Assembly (NCBI RefSeq): GCF_000003605.2
Contig: NW_003116457.1
Coordinates: 156,312 to 205,440 of the forward strand
Reading direction: 5' to 3'
Length of the DNA stretch: 49,129 bases
Origin: Saccoglossus kowalevskii
Taxonomy: Eukaryota; Hemichordata; Enteropneusta; Harrimaniidae
The notes beneath the pieces were generated by a model. It had not been told where the DNA came from. It did not search any database and worked only from the letters and a program-made list of their open reading frames with translations. Position numbers and translations under genes: made by a program. Below, piece by piece: positions 27,201 through 36,634 of this stretch. How positions within the stretch are numbered: position 1 is the stretch's first letter; every line of letters starts with the position of its first letter.

Positions 27201-27390
27201 ATATGAAAAGTTTCTTACCACTGTCGTCTTCATAACTTATCCGGTATTTGTTCCCAATTCTCTCAATCTTTGATATTTCTCCACCGCCAGACCGTCTCTT
27301 GTTTTCAAAATAATTCTCAATGGTTTCTTGATCCGTGTTTTCTGAAGCACCGTATATGTATAAGACGGAATTCGTGCCGGCAGACGCCAT
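11058..27390 (-). CDS. PARP14: PARP14-like mono-ADP-ribosyltransferase (RRM-KH-macro x3-WWE-ART)
   Basis: Spliced gene of 26 coding exons (5'->3'): 27390-27219, 25351-25248, 25093-24961, 24866-24636, 22225-20753, 20526-20435, 20339-20208, 20025-19930, 19712-19590, 19107-18937, 18765-18657, 18448-18332, 18107-18003, 17466-17326, 17240-17052, 16218-16111, 16009-15905, 15685-15545, 15426-15178, 14192-13992, 13826-13709, 12965-12763, 12695-12639, 12302-12071, 11586-11489, 11350-11058. All junctions are GT-AG and keep frame; the sum is 5193 nt, 1730 residues, close to human PARP14 (about 1800). The start is the first ATG after an in-frame TGA (MASAGTNSV). Domain order matches PARP14: RRM-like segments (about 1-245), KH-like array (255-735), macrodomains (745-945, 946-1130, 1131-1330), KH-like segment (1331-1436), WWE (1437-1523), ART (1530-1730). 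Family role: transfer of single ADP-ribose units to proteins in antiviral and stress signalling. Splice boundaries are my own reading and lack transcript support. Confidence 0.9.
12355..12390. repeat. (ATGA)n microsatellite
   Basis: About nine ATGA units in intron 23 of the PARP14-like gene, roughly 50 bases upstream of the exon 24 acceptor on the coding strand. Confidence 0.9.
12639..14192 (-). other. PARP14: KH-like segment and WWE domain (exons 20-23)
   Basis: Exon 20 starts with VVKVHVYAGSDKDVEIGL and exon 21 is helical, like the KH-like segment before WWE in PARP14. The first WWE Trp codon is split by the exon 21/22 intron (TG|G), giving VKWYYIDSRN; MESTLIETAL and QYHVDLQAEQ follow. WWE domains bind ADP-ribose-containing ligands or proteins. 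In exon 23 the donor is taken at ACATCACAG|GTATTT because only this keeps frame with exon 24. Confidence 0.75.
14330..15060. repeat. Tandem repeat, about 140-bp unit, five copies, in intron 19
   Basis: The block CCACCCAAGGTACCTAC recurs with variation at about 14399, 14552, 14692, 14832 and 14968, spacing 153, 140, 140 and 136. Each unit also carries ATTCGCNAAAAATAGA and TGAAATNAACAAATCTGACA. The array is followed by GAATGGATGGACAACGACGG and a GC-rich hairpin-like end near 15085-15120. It is probably the internal repeat of a non-autonomous element. Confidence 0.65.
15178..16218 (-). other. PARP14: Macrodomain 3 (exons 16-19)
   Basis: Exons of 108, 105, 141 and 249 nt, all phase 1, parallel to macrodomain 2. 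Motifs: IISVHHGDIIECSSHAIV, NTVANDGELCTIGKSI, CQKILHTVTP, IALPAMGTGYFKIPP, IREIRFIVFEKSM. It keeps NTVAND but lacks the downstream GGG run. Reader function is plausible; hydrolase function is not supported. Confidence 0.75.
16219..17051. other. Intron 15, with a diverged direct duplication
   Basis: Blocks at about 16590-16740 and 16845-16985 share GAATGTATTCAAA, GGCCAGGA and GTGAAGGTNTGAC(C/T)TGCCT in the same order. An extra partial copy of the CTGTTGCCATGGCA word is at about 16410. No exon is seen here. Confidence 0.45.
17052..18448 (-). other. PARP14: Macrodomain 2 (exons 12-15)
   Basis: Exons of 117, 105, 141 and 189 nt, all phase 1. Motifs: ISVEIEQGDLTKENCDAI, IIGQTIVKDGGKSV, CAKIIHFICP, VSLPAVGTGGFG, IRIVIFQTAML. 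The first Asn loop is HPVSSN and the GGG-type glycine run is missing, so the ADP-ribose pocket is altered. Exon sizes match macrodomain 3 closely. Confidence 0.75.
18623..18656. repeat. (TAATA)n microsatellite at a splice donor
   Basis: A short pentanucleotide run with one interruption begins right at the donor of exon 11 (last base 18657), so the 5' end of intron 11 is microsatellite. A far longer run of the same pentamer forms an intron of the partner gene at 33.5 kb. Confidence 0.85.
18657..20339 (-). other. PARP14: Macrodomain 1 (exons 7-11)
   Basis: Macrodomain order is visible: VKIVTGSIADKKADYIV, then GVAKAVFEKAG, FPCKQIILAVVGVWDSG, IAIPAIGTGYMGFPKD and the final strand EITFVVYD. The loop that is VNAAN in canonical macrodomains reads VLPCSSD, so the key Asn is missing, while GTGYMGFP is kept. 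Exons 7-10 begin and end in phase 0, unlike the phase-1 exons of macrodomains 2 and 3. Likely a non-catalytic or weak binder. Confidence 0.75.
20753..22225 (-). other. PARP14: Large exon 5: KH-like array of the PARP14-like gene
   Basis: One 1473-nt exon holds about 490 residues, far larger than the other exons (57-293 nt). It starts with an RRM tail (VLKHDQCICRTNITVYPFYD), passes an acidic linker (DDNNDSDDGKN) and continues as repeated alpha-beta units such as IIIQGTSQGLKLAHEKL and VTISGMTSGEIKTVKKML, the pattern of degenerate KH domains in PARP14. GXXG loops are mostly absent, so RNA binding through them is doubtful. Confidence 0.75.
22226..24635. other. Intron 4 of the PARP14-like gene
   Basis: 2.4-kb intron. 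It contains a TA-rich run at 22497-22534 and a (TTTA)n run at 24249-24297. I see no exon: the open frame at 23165-23398 lacks splice support. CCTGTAGAGGGCGC at 23950-23963 is one mismatch from the CTCF core, but the AGAGGGCGC core is frequent in this window. Confidence 0.6.
24249..24297. repeat. (TTTA)n microsatellite
   Basis: About twelve near-perfect TTTA units within intron 4 of the PARP14-like gene. Confidence 0.95.
24636..27390 (-). other. PARP14: N-terminal RRM-like exons 1-4 of the PARP14-like gene
   Basis: Exons 1 and 4 encode related RRM halves that share YFENKR[R/K]SGGG followed by an acidic residue, a signature of PARP10/PARP14 RRMs. Exon 2 supplies the second half of the first RRM (VLGRTHIINGAKLTV). 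Exon 3 encodes a diverged RRM half (ALLYFMESVTGDIGVDRMYY). The repeated signature points to internal duplication. These domains are expected to bind RNA or protein; canonical RNP aromatics are weak, so RNA binding is uncertain. Confidence 0.75.
26402..26594 (+). repeat. Direct repeat copy A, in intron 1 of the PARP14-like gene
   Basis: Matches 27993-28191 over nearly its whole length, with core identity over TTGTTGTAATATACTGCTTG, GTTTACAACATAGGGGTAAT and AACTACAGGCAAAGTCCAGC. Both copies lie in plus orientation, one on each side of the first coding exon. Confidence 0.85.
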
Positions 27391-27530
27391 ACCTTCACGC
27401 AGCAATCAACGATGTTACACCTGTCAAAACTAAAAGGCTGCACTGAAGTGAATGCGGAACTTTTTTTAATTTTGTTTGTTGAAGTACATCTATTGTTTCA
27501 ATTCGGCGAACTTGCTTCATGTAGAAATAA

Positions 27531-27541
27531 GGGGATTTCCC
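27531..27541 (+). promoter_or_regulatory. Perfect Rel/NF-kB-type site
   Basis: GGGGATTTCCC fits the GGGRNWYYCC consensus fully and is 141 bases upstream of the PARP14-like ATG. Such sites are bound by Rel-family factors in animal innate immunity. Binding here is inferred. Confidence 0.5.
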
Positions 27542-27992
27542 TGCAACATGGTGTGAGTAAAAGTAGCCAATCAAATATCACTACCTAATCGAATCATTTA
27601 CGTATAATCCTTTTGCAGAGTGTATACGTGTTGGCGACAACGATTACATTTCTGCCACTTCAGCTGCTAACAGAGGTTAGTGTAGCGCACACTCGTGCGA
27701 TTGATGTCTACATATGCAAGCGGGAATTCTCTGTACTTGTCAAAAGGTAGGTTATTACCTGTGGCACTAGTCAATATACATATCAAATCGACGTGTCAGG
27801 GTTATACAGGTTGGCTGTTTGCAGTTAGCTTTAGAACACCGCTGAGCGGAAAATGGCGCACCAAACTTTCAAAATGTTGGTCTTGTGGTTCTACGGGTTA
27901 ATCAAATAGATTCTTATATTGTCAGGGAGGGGGTGGTGTGGTGGATACCCGACTAAATTGAATTAAGCTAGTTGCTTATGGACTACTTATTT

Positions 27993-28191
27993 ATATGACT
28001 GATATAAATTTTGATTTAAGTAGAGTGAAATTGTTGTAATATACTGCTTGTAATTGGGACAGTTTACAACATAGGGGTAATAACTACAGGCAAAGTCCAG
28101 CATGCTAATACAAAGAACAAACAAAAAGTCATTCCCGACTTATCTTTTGATCAGTGCACAGGGTGTGCAACATTCCCATCAACTGACGTTC
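27993..28191 (+). repeat. Direct repeat copy B, between the divergent genes
   Basis: Partner of 26402-26594. It probably lies in the 5' UTR intron of the plus-strand gene. Differences are scattered substitutions and small indels. Confidence 0.85.
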
Positions 28192-28765
28192 CATTAAAAC
28201 ACTTCATCCACGAACAGACATTGTGATACGTTCATGGATATATAACAGCTAAAATAGTAACATAAAACAATGAGTTACTTCATAACAGAGCAAAATATTA
28301 AAGTATCTGTTTATCTGTCCTTGGGCATGAGGTTAAGCTCAAATCTATTTTTTATTTATTTGTTCAACATATTATTTTCTGTGACGAGTGAATTGGCGTA
28401 TTTTTATTGTATAATTGTATAAGAACAGTTTTAGGTGGTCATTTAGACCTTTTCAAAATTGGAATACAAGATACCTGATGGATATAATATACCAACATTC
28501 CCTAGCAACCACAGATAATACCCATGACAACCAACCTAAATCGGCATCTCTGAAGCATGTTTAACATTACAATTTTCAAAACCTAAAACATAGTATATTG
28601 ATATGAATAATAACCATAATCATAAACATAATGAGATGGCCCTAGAGCAAATGTAGGAATAGTAAGATAAAACAAATAATTTAAAAGTACGGCAGTATGA
28701 CAGTAATAACAACTATTTACTTGTTGCATACTTTTGTTTACCTTCAATGTTATTTCAGAAACATA

Positions 28766-31700
28766 ATGTCAAACACAAGGACGGTTCTGGTTGTAGGTCT
28801 TCCGGATACTACAAAGAAGTGTGTGCTTGAAGAATGGGTGAAGAAGTTTATTAATAAAGATTTTGAATTGAAATATCAGCTTGGCTCAACAACTGCGTTG
28901 GTAGTATTCAGAAGAAAGAGAGGTATTGTTTCCCGTCTATAAAATAATGAAACTTTTTTTGACAGTAGAGTTCAATATGTGTCTGAATCGTATATATGCT
29001 TTCATGTCAAATAAGCTGTCCACTGAACTTGATTTGCATTGTGTCGTTTCCTTGATGGTGTTGATAGAAATTTGTTCGTGAGAATTTAGCAAATTACAAA
29101 CCAACAAATATAACATTGCCGATAATGATAGTGTACGTGTATTAGGTTGAACTCAAAATTGTGATAACATTTTCAATTCATTACCTTTGACGAATATTTT
29201 AGTGAATATTTTTGTCAGTCTGGTGAAAAATACTAAATACAACAATCTGCTTTCAGATTACTGATTGGTCAATTACTTTCATGTTGAATATTAGAAAAAA
29301 TCGAAAGTGATTATTTTATCCATGCGCTAGGGACATTTCGTTTTTCGTTTATTTTATCATTGAAATGCCTATTTTTAGCAAAAACAGTAGACGATATTTT
29401 AACAGAGGAGGTATTTTTCACATTTAAGTGTATCATGTGTAACAGAATGCAGTTACTGATTTAAAAATAAAATAAGTTTTTAAGTAATGTACCAGCTACA
29501 CCAGTACTCGGCAATAGAGTCCATTACTGTGAATAATTTGTAGTGATGAAACCGTGCAACTCACTTCTTTTGACAATATATTGTTAGGTCTTTAAGGAAC
29601 ATTGTCTACTATTTGATCCTTGAGAGGGTCTGCAAGTAAATAGTCACAAACAGCTCAGATAATATAATTATATTAGATTACACTAACTTTTCATCATATT
29701 TTTTGCAGATGCATGTACATTCTGCAATACGAAGAGTCCAATAAAAATAAAAGATAGAGCACTTGACGTGTTGCCATGTTGCCAAGTAGGTTATTTTTTT
29801 AAGTTATGTTACACATTCCGAGTTTTTAAGGGTGGTATTAATTAAGTTTTTAAAGGTAAATATAATGTCAACAAATTTTTGGAAATATTCTGATACTTAT
29901 TGGTCATTGTCATATGTGAATTTAAAAAGTTTTACCCCATTTACATCATGTTTACGATGTTAAACCACCTGATGTGGCAGATTTGATATTGTTATACATC
30001 AGCAACAGAACGTACTGTAAAACATGTCTTTTTAGCTAGCATGTTGTTTTAGCTAATTTAACTAATATGCAATTTCGCTAATTCAAGATGTCGCTAATTT
30101 AAAATAAATTATATTCTCACAATAAGATTAATTGTTGACACTTAAATTAAGATTCAGTTGATTGTCCTTATTTATCTTTCTTTCCATATTCTAAATAGTT
30201 TATTATGTTGAAAATAAATGGCAATATTAACATTTTATGTTTATCCAAAAAAATTATGAAGCATGGCTCAATCACCAGTGTAAATAACTGTGCAATAGAG
30301 CAAAAAAGCTGTATCAGGGAAAGAAACGTCAGATTAAGATTACATCAGTACCTAAGAATAATGGTCGACAATCTAACTGAAGTGTGGTTATATTTATTGA
30401 AACATGAAACCAGAACCTAATAAACTTTAAACCTATATTTGTTTTGTTTTTTACATTTAGGTATTCTCCTTTCTAAACATGAAGTGTGCACCGTGGGTCA
30501 GTGTTATTTACACGCACATCAGAGACACAATAACTACAAATGGGTTACGTTTTGATAATAAAATGCCTCTAGAAATGTGTGGTGGGCTGGGTTCAATTTT
30601 AGACGCAATTGAAGCATTAATGCAGAATTTAAACCTAATTCGTTTTGATAAAGGGGACATTGGTGAGTATATATTTATATAGTTTAGCTTATGCTAAATG
30701 CTATGCTAAGTTAAGCAGGTTTAGGTTCTTTGCTCGAATTGGGTGGGGTGATTGGTGGGGGCGTGGGGGGGGGGGTAACATACTTTATTCATTTCTGAAA
30801 CTAGCTTGTAAAGTGGATTTTTGCCAACAATTGTTAACCTTTTAAAAGCGTCGATCAATGACTACATTTGCTTGTCAGTTCGTTTGTATGGTGTAATATA
30901 TATGGTGTTATATAATTATCGTTTTTAGGTTCAAAGCTATTGAATGTTGCGTATATTTATAAAGTTTCGGATGAAGTATCGCAATCATCACTTGAAAGTG
31001 ACATCAATCGCCAAGGTAATGCTAAACTATACTTGAGACAAGCAGGACAACGGGATGCACTGGTGATTTTCACATCTGAAAATGGTAAGGCATATTTCTG
31101 TTTTTAAATAATATTCTCACCTATAATTGTGTAGCGATTTGCGTAACAATGCCAAACGTTCAAACTGGATATCATGTTGTTGTTTTTTTTTCATTTATAA
31201 ATATAATTGAAAACAAATCTATTCTTCAGTGCAAAATAGAATTATTCACATTTTCATATTTCGTAATTGTTTGACCAAGGTCATAAGGTTGTTTCGAATA
31301 TTTCATTATGTTTTCACACCTTCGCTGAAATAGGATACATTGCAATTGTGGTTTTTGAATCAACAATCACACCATTCCGTTCGTCTGTCAATACTTATGA
31401 ATGAGTAGGCAGACTAGTGAAATCTAACTCCCGCTTTACGGCCAATAGAGCATCCATTGCTGCAGTGAATTGATTCGTTGACAACAATCTGTCATTTTTT
31501 ATACACATTTATATCCGAGTCACTACAATATCTTATAATAGACCCCAATAGAAATAACGACCACTACTGCATTCCATGCCATGTGCAACTATACTAACAT
31601 GCTCAGATATTTACTACACAAATTGCAGCACAAGTTATTCGTATTGTATTCGTTATTTGTACTCACGCATTAATGCATTGTTATATTTATATATTTATCT

Positions 31701-33731
31701 CAAAAGATGCAAGGCATTTCACTGAGAAAGATCATAACCTATATAAAGTAAGGAGATGTGAACAGGTATGAAATATCTTTTTCATCAGTTTGTTATGCTC
31801 TAAGTGTAAACATGTTCGATGACAAAATGTAATCAAACTTCATGAGGTCTTACAGAGAAAGTATTTTTCATTGTATCAGATATTTGACTCTGGAACCGCG
31901 AAGGGCGAGACATGGTTGAAATTGGACGGCAAACGCATTAAACAGATCGCACGGGACACAAAAGTGGAAATACTTCCAGCTGATACACCAACATTCAATG
32001 GTACCTTACAAAATCTGATGGAATTTAACAACTCAATAACAACTGAGTATATTAATGAAAGACACGAGTCTGCCGATTGTAGGGATGCTCTGTTTCCCCT
32101 TCGAGAAATGACGAAACAACAGAACAACAATAACTTACCTTCCGGACATGGAGAGGCATCAAACCAAAATGTCATTACAACGTCTCATATGAATGAGACT
32201 GGGAAGTATGATGTAGCCAGTGGAAGATTACCATCCAATGAACAATGTAAAACAATCCCATCTCCTGAAATAATGACTGACACCCTTGACGTTGATGAAG
32301 ATATATTAAAATATATGAGCAAAACCAAACAGACAGAATTGAGAGACATTGAAAAACGGTATTATGTCGATATTCAAACAAACCCATCTGGTTTCACGAT
32401 AAACGGTAAAGCCCACTCATCCCCCCAAAAGGTTAATGACGCGAAAGAAGTCGTAGGCTCCATTTTAACCCAAATACTACCGAATCTTGAGTCGACTAAC
32501 AATGTAGTAGATGTGAGTTCACATCGTGTTGCAGTGTGTGTGCTACGGAAATCAATTGACAAAATTAATGATGAGCAACCCCATATATACGTAAAGAATA
32601 ATTTGAACCAATTTGAGATCATATTTTATGGTGAATCCAGATATGTATTCCCAGCAATAACGAAATTCAAATGGTACATTAATGAATCACGGGAACAAGA
32701 CGACGATGATTCTACGAGTAGTCAGACGGCGTCGATCTCAACTAATGCAACTGCAGATTACTCAAGTTCATCTAGATGTTTGAAAACACCTGCAGATGCC
32801 GAGTTAACAGATTTATTGAGAAAAGGGAAGTATGCGTTTACAACTAATGAAGGGATGGAAATTGTCGTTAAAACAGATGATATAGTGAGGCAGAAAGTCA
32901 ACGCCGTTGTTAATACTGCAAATGACACTTTGGAACACGGTGGTGGAATCGCAAAAGTCTTAGTCAAAGCAGGTGGATTCATAATACAGACAGAGTCCAG
33001 AGCACATGTGAAGAAATATGGTTGTCTTAGAGTCGCAGAAGTTATGCATACCAGTGGTGGAAAGATGTGCAAATACATCATACATGCTTACGGGCCTCAA
33101 TGGAAACTTCATGGACCAAAGAGTTTGGATTTACTATATGACACAGTAATGAACGTCCTTACTTATGCTAATGAAATATTACATATTGAATCACTAGCCA
33201 TTCCAGCCATCAGCTCGGGTAAAGTATATATCAAACATGCACAGTTGATTGTAAAACATTCTAGATGACTATGTTTCTTATTGTAATGTTAAGTATTACT
33301 GTAATCTTTAAATATTTATTCGTTTTCATTATCTTACAATATAGGTGTGTATGGTGTACCGAAAGACATGTGCGCAAAAGCAATGTACAGAGCCTTGTCG
33401 GATTTTTCGTCAATGTATTGCGGAAGACGTTGTAAGACTCGCAAGGTTTCATTTGTCAACATAGACCGTGAAACAAACAACGCATTCATAAGAGAATTCT
33501 ATCAACAGAACATGGAACGCGCGTATGGTAGTAGGTATAATATAATATAATATAATATAATATAATATAATATAATATAATATAATATAATATAATATAA
33601 TATAATATAATATAATAATATAATATAATATAATATAATATAATATAATATAATATTTCAGATATGGTTACCCAGATCCAACCTACTTGTCCCGAGTGAA
33701 AAGCGAGTTGGCAGCCAAGGGTGTCAAATGA
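28766..33731 (+). CDS. RRM/KH-macrodomain protein, PARP14/PARP9/DTX3L-like, no ART
   Basis: Eight coding exons: 28766-28922, 29709-29785, 30461-30662, 30929-31084, 31707-31765, 31856-33218 (or start 31880), 33345-33534, 33662-33731. Frame is kept throughout; both choices for exon 6 are in phase, giving 757 or 749 residues. The N-terminus is an RRM-like fold (TVLVVGLPDTTKKCVLEEWV). Exon 2 has four Cys (CTFC, CC). Exons 3-5 look RRM-like. Exon 6 holds KH-like segments (ILKYMSKTKQTELRDIEKRY), a Ser/Asp-rich linker, and a macrodomain from about residue 545 to the end. The macrodomain keeps VNTANDTLEHGGGIAK and IPAISSGVYGVPKD, the ADP-ribose loops of the PARP9/PARP14 first macrodomains, some of which hydrolyse ADP-ribosyl bonds. 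The protein stops after GYPDPTYLSRV and no ART exon follows. Function is inferred; the exact ortholog is unclear. Confidence 0.8.
30741..30776 (+). other. G-quadruplex-prone G-rich run
   Basis: GGGTGGGG, then GGGGGCGTGG with an 11-G tract: four runs of at least three G within 36 bases on the coding strand, about 80 bases into intron 3 of the macrodomain gene. It is isolated in AT-rich surroundings. Confidence 0.5.
33535..33661 (+). repeat. (TAATA)n microsatellite that makes up a whole intron
   Basis: The 127-base intron 7 of the macrodomain gene is almost only TATAA/TAATA units (about 24, with one phase slip near 33615). The donor is GTATAATATA and the acceptor TAATATTTCAG. Only the last few bases, TTTCAG, are outside the repeat. 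Exon phases (2 to 2) and the macrodomain tail show that it is spliced out. Confidence 0.9.
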
Positions 33732-34249
33732 TTTAAAACCAGAACCAGTTCCTGAGTTAACGCAGTTAATCTATCAGATCTGTAATATTTGTTCCGTCTA
33801 TGTATATTATATATATTATACATATATTGAGTAGCAACATGTTGATGATGATCGTTTAACATTTTGTGTTGTAACTGATCATCAAAATAGTATTATTGTT
33901 ATTGTTAATATTGTGAATTTTTAAAGGTGACAATATTCGTAGTTTTATAGTGTGTGCTGACTCTGAAGAACACTGACGTTGCTAGTATATTAAAAAATGT
34001 ATTTATATTGCCACGTATTTGTTTAAAATAGTAATTGAGATTTTAGTTAAAACAGGCTAAAACATAATAGTATCTTATGTAACGTGTTTTCTGCGTAGAT
34101 TGATATGAGCGTTTTACTTGTGAGTTATGGCGGGGGTTGCTTTCTTTAATTAAACATTCATTTTTCCAGAATGTAAATGACTTTAGCTGTTTTCACCAGC
34201 TCGTTGACCAGCGTTCCACAGCGCAGAGTCTATAGAAATCATGGTACAG

Positions 34250-34335
34250 TGGTGCGTGTTTTAGCAACGTTGAACGTTATGTGACGTAGCTCCGCCCCGA
34301 GAACACGTGAGTTGAAGGTAGATGACGTCAGATTA
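34250..34335. promoter_or_regulatory. Promoter-like motif cluster
   Basis: Within 90 bases there are a CCGCCCC GC-box-like word, a CACGTG E-box (about 34305) and a perfect TGACGTCA CRE (34323-34330), in a local GC rise within AT-rich DNA. No gene start is recognised next to it, so this may be chance or an enhancer or unannotated start. Confidence 0.25.
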
Positions 34336-34343
34336 AACTTTGT

Positions 34344-34349
34344 AATAAA
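34344..34349 (+). promoter_or_regulatory. Candidate poly(A) signal of the macrodomain gene
   Basis: AATAAA about 613 bases after the TGA at 33731, with ATTAAA a few bases before it. A nearer signal was not found. Confidence 0.3.
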
Positions 34350-36046
34350 ACGAAATAGTTGGAATTATCTACGTAGTCTCAGCTATAAACAAACATGACT
34401 TCAACAATAGTTATTGTATCCTAGATGTGGTTACCTTTACTTTGACACTACAAGACCCATTTAAGAAGCGTATAATTAATTGATCAATGCAAATTAGGTA
34501 AACAGGAGTTTTAATTCATACAACCATATATTAAATAATTTGTTTAGATATTTAGCATATGTGTCTCAACTTGTTTACGAATCTCTGTTGTGGACGTTCT
34601 TTTCAAATGTCAAGGTGATAGAGTGGCTTTGAAGTTGTAAATGCTTCCATTGTTGTTTTAAGTATTGATTTAGTAGTTCACTTAAAATAAAATGTATATT
34701 AAACCAATGACTTAAGTGGTTGGGTTTCATTTTACCCAGAGATTGAGTGTCAAAGTTCATCGCGGATTTCAATGAAACAATACAGGACCAGAAAAAGGTT
34801 ACGCAATTAAGATTCTCTTCTAGTACGTCGTATGATAAATGGGTTCCCCTATTGTAACAATGTTAGGCTCGAAAATTAACATTATTTTATTCTCTACTCG
34901 AGTGATTCTACAGTGTTAATCTGGATGTCTACTCTCGTTGTTATTTTTTTATGACGCTCCATCACATAGACCCGCCAGTGTAATAGTTATTTGACGTACA
35001 GTGCCCTTTACGTGTAACTAATACGAAACATAAGGTATGGAATCGCACACATTGACTAAAGAGTAGCATACCGTGACATGCAACACGTCAATACTGATAA
35101 TTTAGACAGGCAAATACGCTTACACTAACACGTACAATTTTGTACATTATCTGAATTGTACTATTCTTTATTTTAAAACGTACAATCTGTATACAGTATT
35201 CGTTTTATATTTTGCATTCGTTTTGTTTTTATTCTATTTTTTTACCACAATGATTAGTATCTACATAAAACCTGTTCATCTGTTGTTATAACAGTCTACG
35301 CCTATAATAACTTATCATCTACAAAATCATCATTAGGTAACAAACAACAACATATAAGTAATTGCTTTTACCGTGAACACTTTCACAAGTAGCCCAATCA
35401 AATGATATTTAATAAATAAAAAGTTCAGAGTGAGACACAATATTATTTTAACGTTTAGGAGCTTACTGTGGATAATAAAAAAATAGTCGCATTTCATATA
35501 GGCTGTAATAACCACCGTTCTCCGTACATGTAACATGACAGGTCATATATTGACGTGGTTAAATGATGCATCTCACATTAAAATACAGTATTACATCTAT
35601 GGCTGAAGAGTTATTACATTTATGGTTGATCGATATTACATTTGTATGTGTGTGTTTTGTTTATTTACATTTTGGATTGTATTCCATTTATAGTTGGTCA
35701 TTTGTGGGTGCAAGCTCTATTGCATTATATAGGTACTGACTCTCAGCTGCTGAATTCTACTTCAGTATAGCTGAACTATGACTTGACAATTTATATGACT
35801 AAATAAATAGTAAGCGATATTGCTTGTCTTGTAGAATGGAATAAACATGTTTTAAGTTTCAACGCACACAATTATAGTCCAGCAAATATGAAAAAAAAAT
35901 GATTGATTCACATGGTCATATTTTTTGATGAGATTTTTAAGCTGTTTCCCCGTTATCTAAACATACTGCAGGCTACGTAAGACGTCAGTTTGGTCACTCA
36001 ATGACACAACGTTGGACACTCGCCAACCATCGATGGTGCTATGTTC
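34350..36046. other. Spacer with no recognised gene
   Basis: AT-rich. Open frames are short and have no recognisable domains. Confidence 0.5.
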
Positions 36047-36110
36047 TTATTTATTTACTCTGCATAAAGTATAGCACATATAATAATAATAATGTTTATT
36101 TGCCATAGAC

Positions 36111-36160
36111 NNNNNNNNNNNNNNNNNNNNNNNNNNNNNNNNNNNNNNNNNNNNNNNNNN
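36111..36160. other. Assembly gap of 50 N
   Basis: A run of exactly 50 N. The size is probably a placeholder; real sequence is missing here and may include part of a reading frame on the minus strand. Confidence 0.99.
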
Positions 36161-36253
36161 TGTTGACCTTTTTGCATTACAACTTGCGCATAGCATCAGG
36201 TCGCCTTGGCACAACTTTACACCCTTTCTGGCATTACAATCGTGGCATTTCAT
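36161..36253 (-). CDS. Cys-rich zinc-finger-like ORF start, cut by the gap
   Basis: From ATG at 36253 (minus) the frame reads MKCHDCNARKGVKL, LMLCASCNAKR and then enters the N run. The pattern C-x2-C...C-x7-C-x2-C fits a small zinc-binding fold such as the N-terminus of some transposon-encoded ORF1 or PHD-like proteins. Nothing after the gap continues it clearly. The family is not certain. Confidence 0.35.
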
Positions 36254-36634
36254 GATGAGGTAGATAGATCTATACGCTTGAACGAGTAAAAACTTAAAAT
36301 ATAGCTCAGAGCATCTGCAATTGCATGTGTTCTACCGGAAAGCGCCCTCTCTTATATTGTGGCCTGTAGAGATCAGTTTCTCTCTAGTTACCCGGATGCT
36401 CATCATGGCTCGATAAATGGATCGTTCCGCGAGGAAATAAAAAGATGACATATATGTATGATCCATAATTTGCTATGTGCCATCTTATTTTCCCATACTG
36501 TCAATGCGTCATGTGTGAGCGCCTGTGCAGTGGCCTGTGGACGACCTGCACAAACGAGTAATTGTAGATTTCGCACGAAAAGTAGACAATGTGTTAAAAT
36601 AACTTTTGATTTATTGAACAGATAACTAGAGATT

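Larger units (their letters stand above)
27391..28765. promoter_or_regulatory. Shared upstream interval of two divergent PARP-family genes
   Basis: The ATG codons of the two genes face away from each other across 1375 bases. The interval holds a Rel/NF-kB-type site (27531-27541) and a repeat copy (27993-28191). A 3' splice acceptor (TTATTTCAG) lies just before the plus-strand ATG, so that gene probably has a 5' UTR exon; donors CAGAG|GTTAGT (about 27675) and AAAAG|GTAGGT (about 27746) are candidates. The true promoter core would then be the 200-300 bases above 27390. Transcription starts are not visible. Confidence 0.55.

Noticed and set aside
32758-33081. 107-codon minus-strand frame
   Set aside because: Antisense shadow of the macrodomain exon on the plus strand.
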